Made by a program: the position numbers and the translations under genes. The notes under the pieces were generated by a model. The model worked only from the letters and a program-made list of their open reading frames with translations, had not been told where the DNA came from and ran no database searches. This document shows positions 6,411 to 7,288 of a stretch of 7,288 bases of DNA, piece after piece. Position 1 is the first letter of the stretch. Every line of letters starts with the position of its first letter. Source of the DNA: DASVDK01 sp036381125 [NCBI: Thermodesulfobacteriota bacterium] (GTDB lineage: Bacteria > DASVDK01). The stretch covers positions 1-7,288 of the forward strand of contig DASVDK010000272.1 in the NCBI GenBank assembly GCA_036381125.1, given 5' to 3'.

Positions 6411-7288
6411 ATGACGTCCGGTCAGCGCACGGACATCGACGCCCCACACCTCCTCTGCATCAACACCATCCGCGCCCTGGCCATGGACGCCGTCGAGCAG
6501 GCCCATTCCGGCCACCCCGGGATGCCCATGGGGGCCGCGCCGATGGCGTACGTCCTCTGGACGCGCCACCTGCGCCACAACCCGCGCAACCCGCACTGGC
6601 CCGGCCGCGATCGGTTCGTCCTGTCGGCCGGGCACGGGTCGATGCTCCTCTACGCGCTCCTCCACCTCACCGGCTACGACCTGCCGCTCGACGAGCTGAA
6701 GCGCTTCCGGCAGTGGGGGAGCCGCACGCCGGGGCATCCCGAGCACGGACTCACGCCCGGCGTCGAGACGACGACCGGTCCCCTCGGCCAGGGCTTCGGC
6801 AACGCGGTGGGGCTCGCGATGGGGGAGACGATCCTCGCCGCTCGCTTCAACCGCGACGGGCACACGCCGGTGGACTACCGCGTCTACGTCATCGCGAGCG
6901 ACGGGGACATGATGGAAGGGGTCGCCTCCGAGGCCGCGTCGCTGGCCGGCCACCTGCGGCTCGGGCGGCTCATCGTCCTCTACGACGACAACCACATCTC
7001 GATCGAGGGGGAGACGAGCCTCGCCTTCTCGGAGGACGTGACGGCGCGCTTCGAGGCGTACGGGTGGCACACGCAGCGCGTGGCGGACGGCAACGACCTC
7101 GCGGCGATCGACCGGGCCATCGAGGCGGCCAAGGCCGACCCGCGCCCCTCGCTCATCGCCGTGCGGACGCACATCGGCTTCGGCAGCCCCAACAAGCAGG
7201 ACACCGCGGAGGCGCACGGCGCGCCGCTCGGCAAGGCGGAGGTGGCGCTCACGAAGCGCGCCCTCGATTGGCCCGAGGAGCCGACCTT
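6411..7288 (+). CDS. tkt: Transketolase, N-terminal part (cut by window end)
   Basis: Transketolase uses thiamine diphosphate and a divalent metal to move two-carbon units between ketose and aldose phosphates in the non-oxidative pentose-phosphate pathway. The frame is open to the window edge, giving 292 codons of an expected 660-670 or so. That covers the thiamine-diphosphate-binding N-terminal domain. Family blocks are all present: [19 protein letters not shown] (32-50), [10 protein letters not shown] with His75, GHPEHG (108-113, His109) and TTTGPLGQG (120-128). The cofactor/metal motif runs from SDGDMMEG (163-170) to DDNHISIEG (192-200), followed by IGFGSPNK and the substrate-side AHGAPLG. 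These match the catalytic histidines and the GDG...N metal site of characterised transketolases, so the enzyme looks active as far as it is visible. The start at ATG 6411 has a clear ribosome binding site. It is probably in one operon with the kinase. Confidence 0.96.
   Translation, partial: MTSGQRTDIDAPHLLCINTIRALAMDAVEQAHSGHPGMPMGAAPMAYVLWTRHLRHNPRNPHWPGRDRFVLSAGHGSMLLYALLHLTGYDLPLDELKRFRQWGSRTPGHPEHGLTPGVETTTGPLGQGFGNAVGLAMGETILAARFNRDGHTPVDYRVYVIASDGDMMEGVASEAASLAGHLRLGRLIVLYDDNHISIEGETSLAFSEDVTARFEAYGWHTQRVADGNDLAAIDRAIEAAKADPRPSLIAVRTHIGFGSPNKQDTAEAHGAPLGKAEVALTKRALDWPEEPT

Noticed and set aside
4793-7217. Two long minus-strand frames (4793-6028 and 5985-7217) opposite the kinase and transketolase
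   Set aside because: Both lie opposite genes with unmistakable catalytic motifs and translate to Arg/Pro/Ala-rich sequence without domains.
1-7288. CRISPR array, tRNA or rRNA gene, insertion sequence, prophage or a novel defence system
   Set aside because: No direct-repeat array, no RNA gene signature, no transposase or integrase frame and no terminal inverted repeats were seen. The HNH remnant alone does not support an active system.

Overview
This is a very GC-rich window (well above 65% by eye) from a bacterium. It carries an ABC exporter of the MacB/LolCDE type, whose upstream neighbour looks like the end of a periplasmic adaptor, and a lipoprotein with an outer-membrane-type +2 residue. 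Both point to a Gram-negative cell envelope. High GC, translationally coupled genes and an HNH-endonuclease remnant would suit environmental lineages such as Methylomirabilota/Rokubacteria, Myxococcota, Acidobacteriota or Gemmatimonadota. No 16S rRNA or lineage marker is present, so this placement is a guess.

Layout. (1) Positions 1-3089, plus strand: an exporter operon made of the last codons of a probable adaptor protein, an ATPase (53-775), and two different FtsX/MacB-type permeases (772-1929 and 1929-3089). Every junction overlaps by 1 or 4 bases (TGATG, GTGA, TGATG), so the four proteins are probably made together. (2) Positions 3090-3269: a short gap between convergent genes. It holds a decayed, truncated and frameshifted piece of an HNH-endonuclease gene on the minus strand. 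(3) Positions 3270-4706, minus strand: a secreted lipoprotein with a glycine-rich linker followed by eight about 53-residue repeats, probably a beta-propeller. It has its own well-formed sigma70-type promoter and ribosome binding site. (4) Positions 4707-4903: a divergent intergenic region with that promoter and several palindromes. (5) Positions 4904-7288, plus strand: a sugar-kinase gene of the FGGY family (gluconokinase-like) followed after 28 bases by a transketolase gene that runs off the window. This looks like the start of a pentose-phosphate operon.

The genes fall into three unrelated units: export across or remodelling of the envelope, a surface or periplasmic lipoprotein of unknown role, and central carbon metabolism. 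The kinase could feed gluconate (as 6-phosphogluconate) into the pentose-phosphate pathway in which transketolase works. I see no mobile element, CRISPR array, RNA gene or defence system. The least expected item is the HNH-nuclease remnant between the convergent genes.
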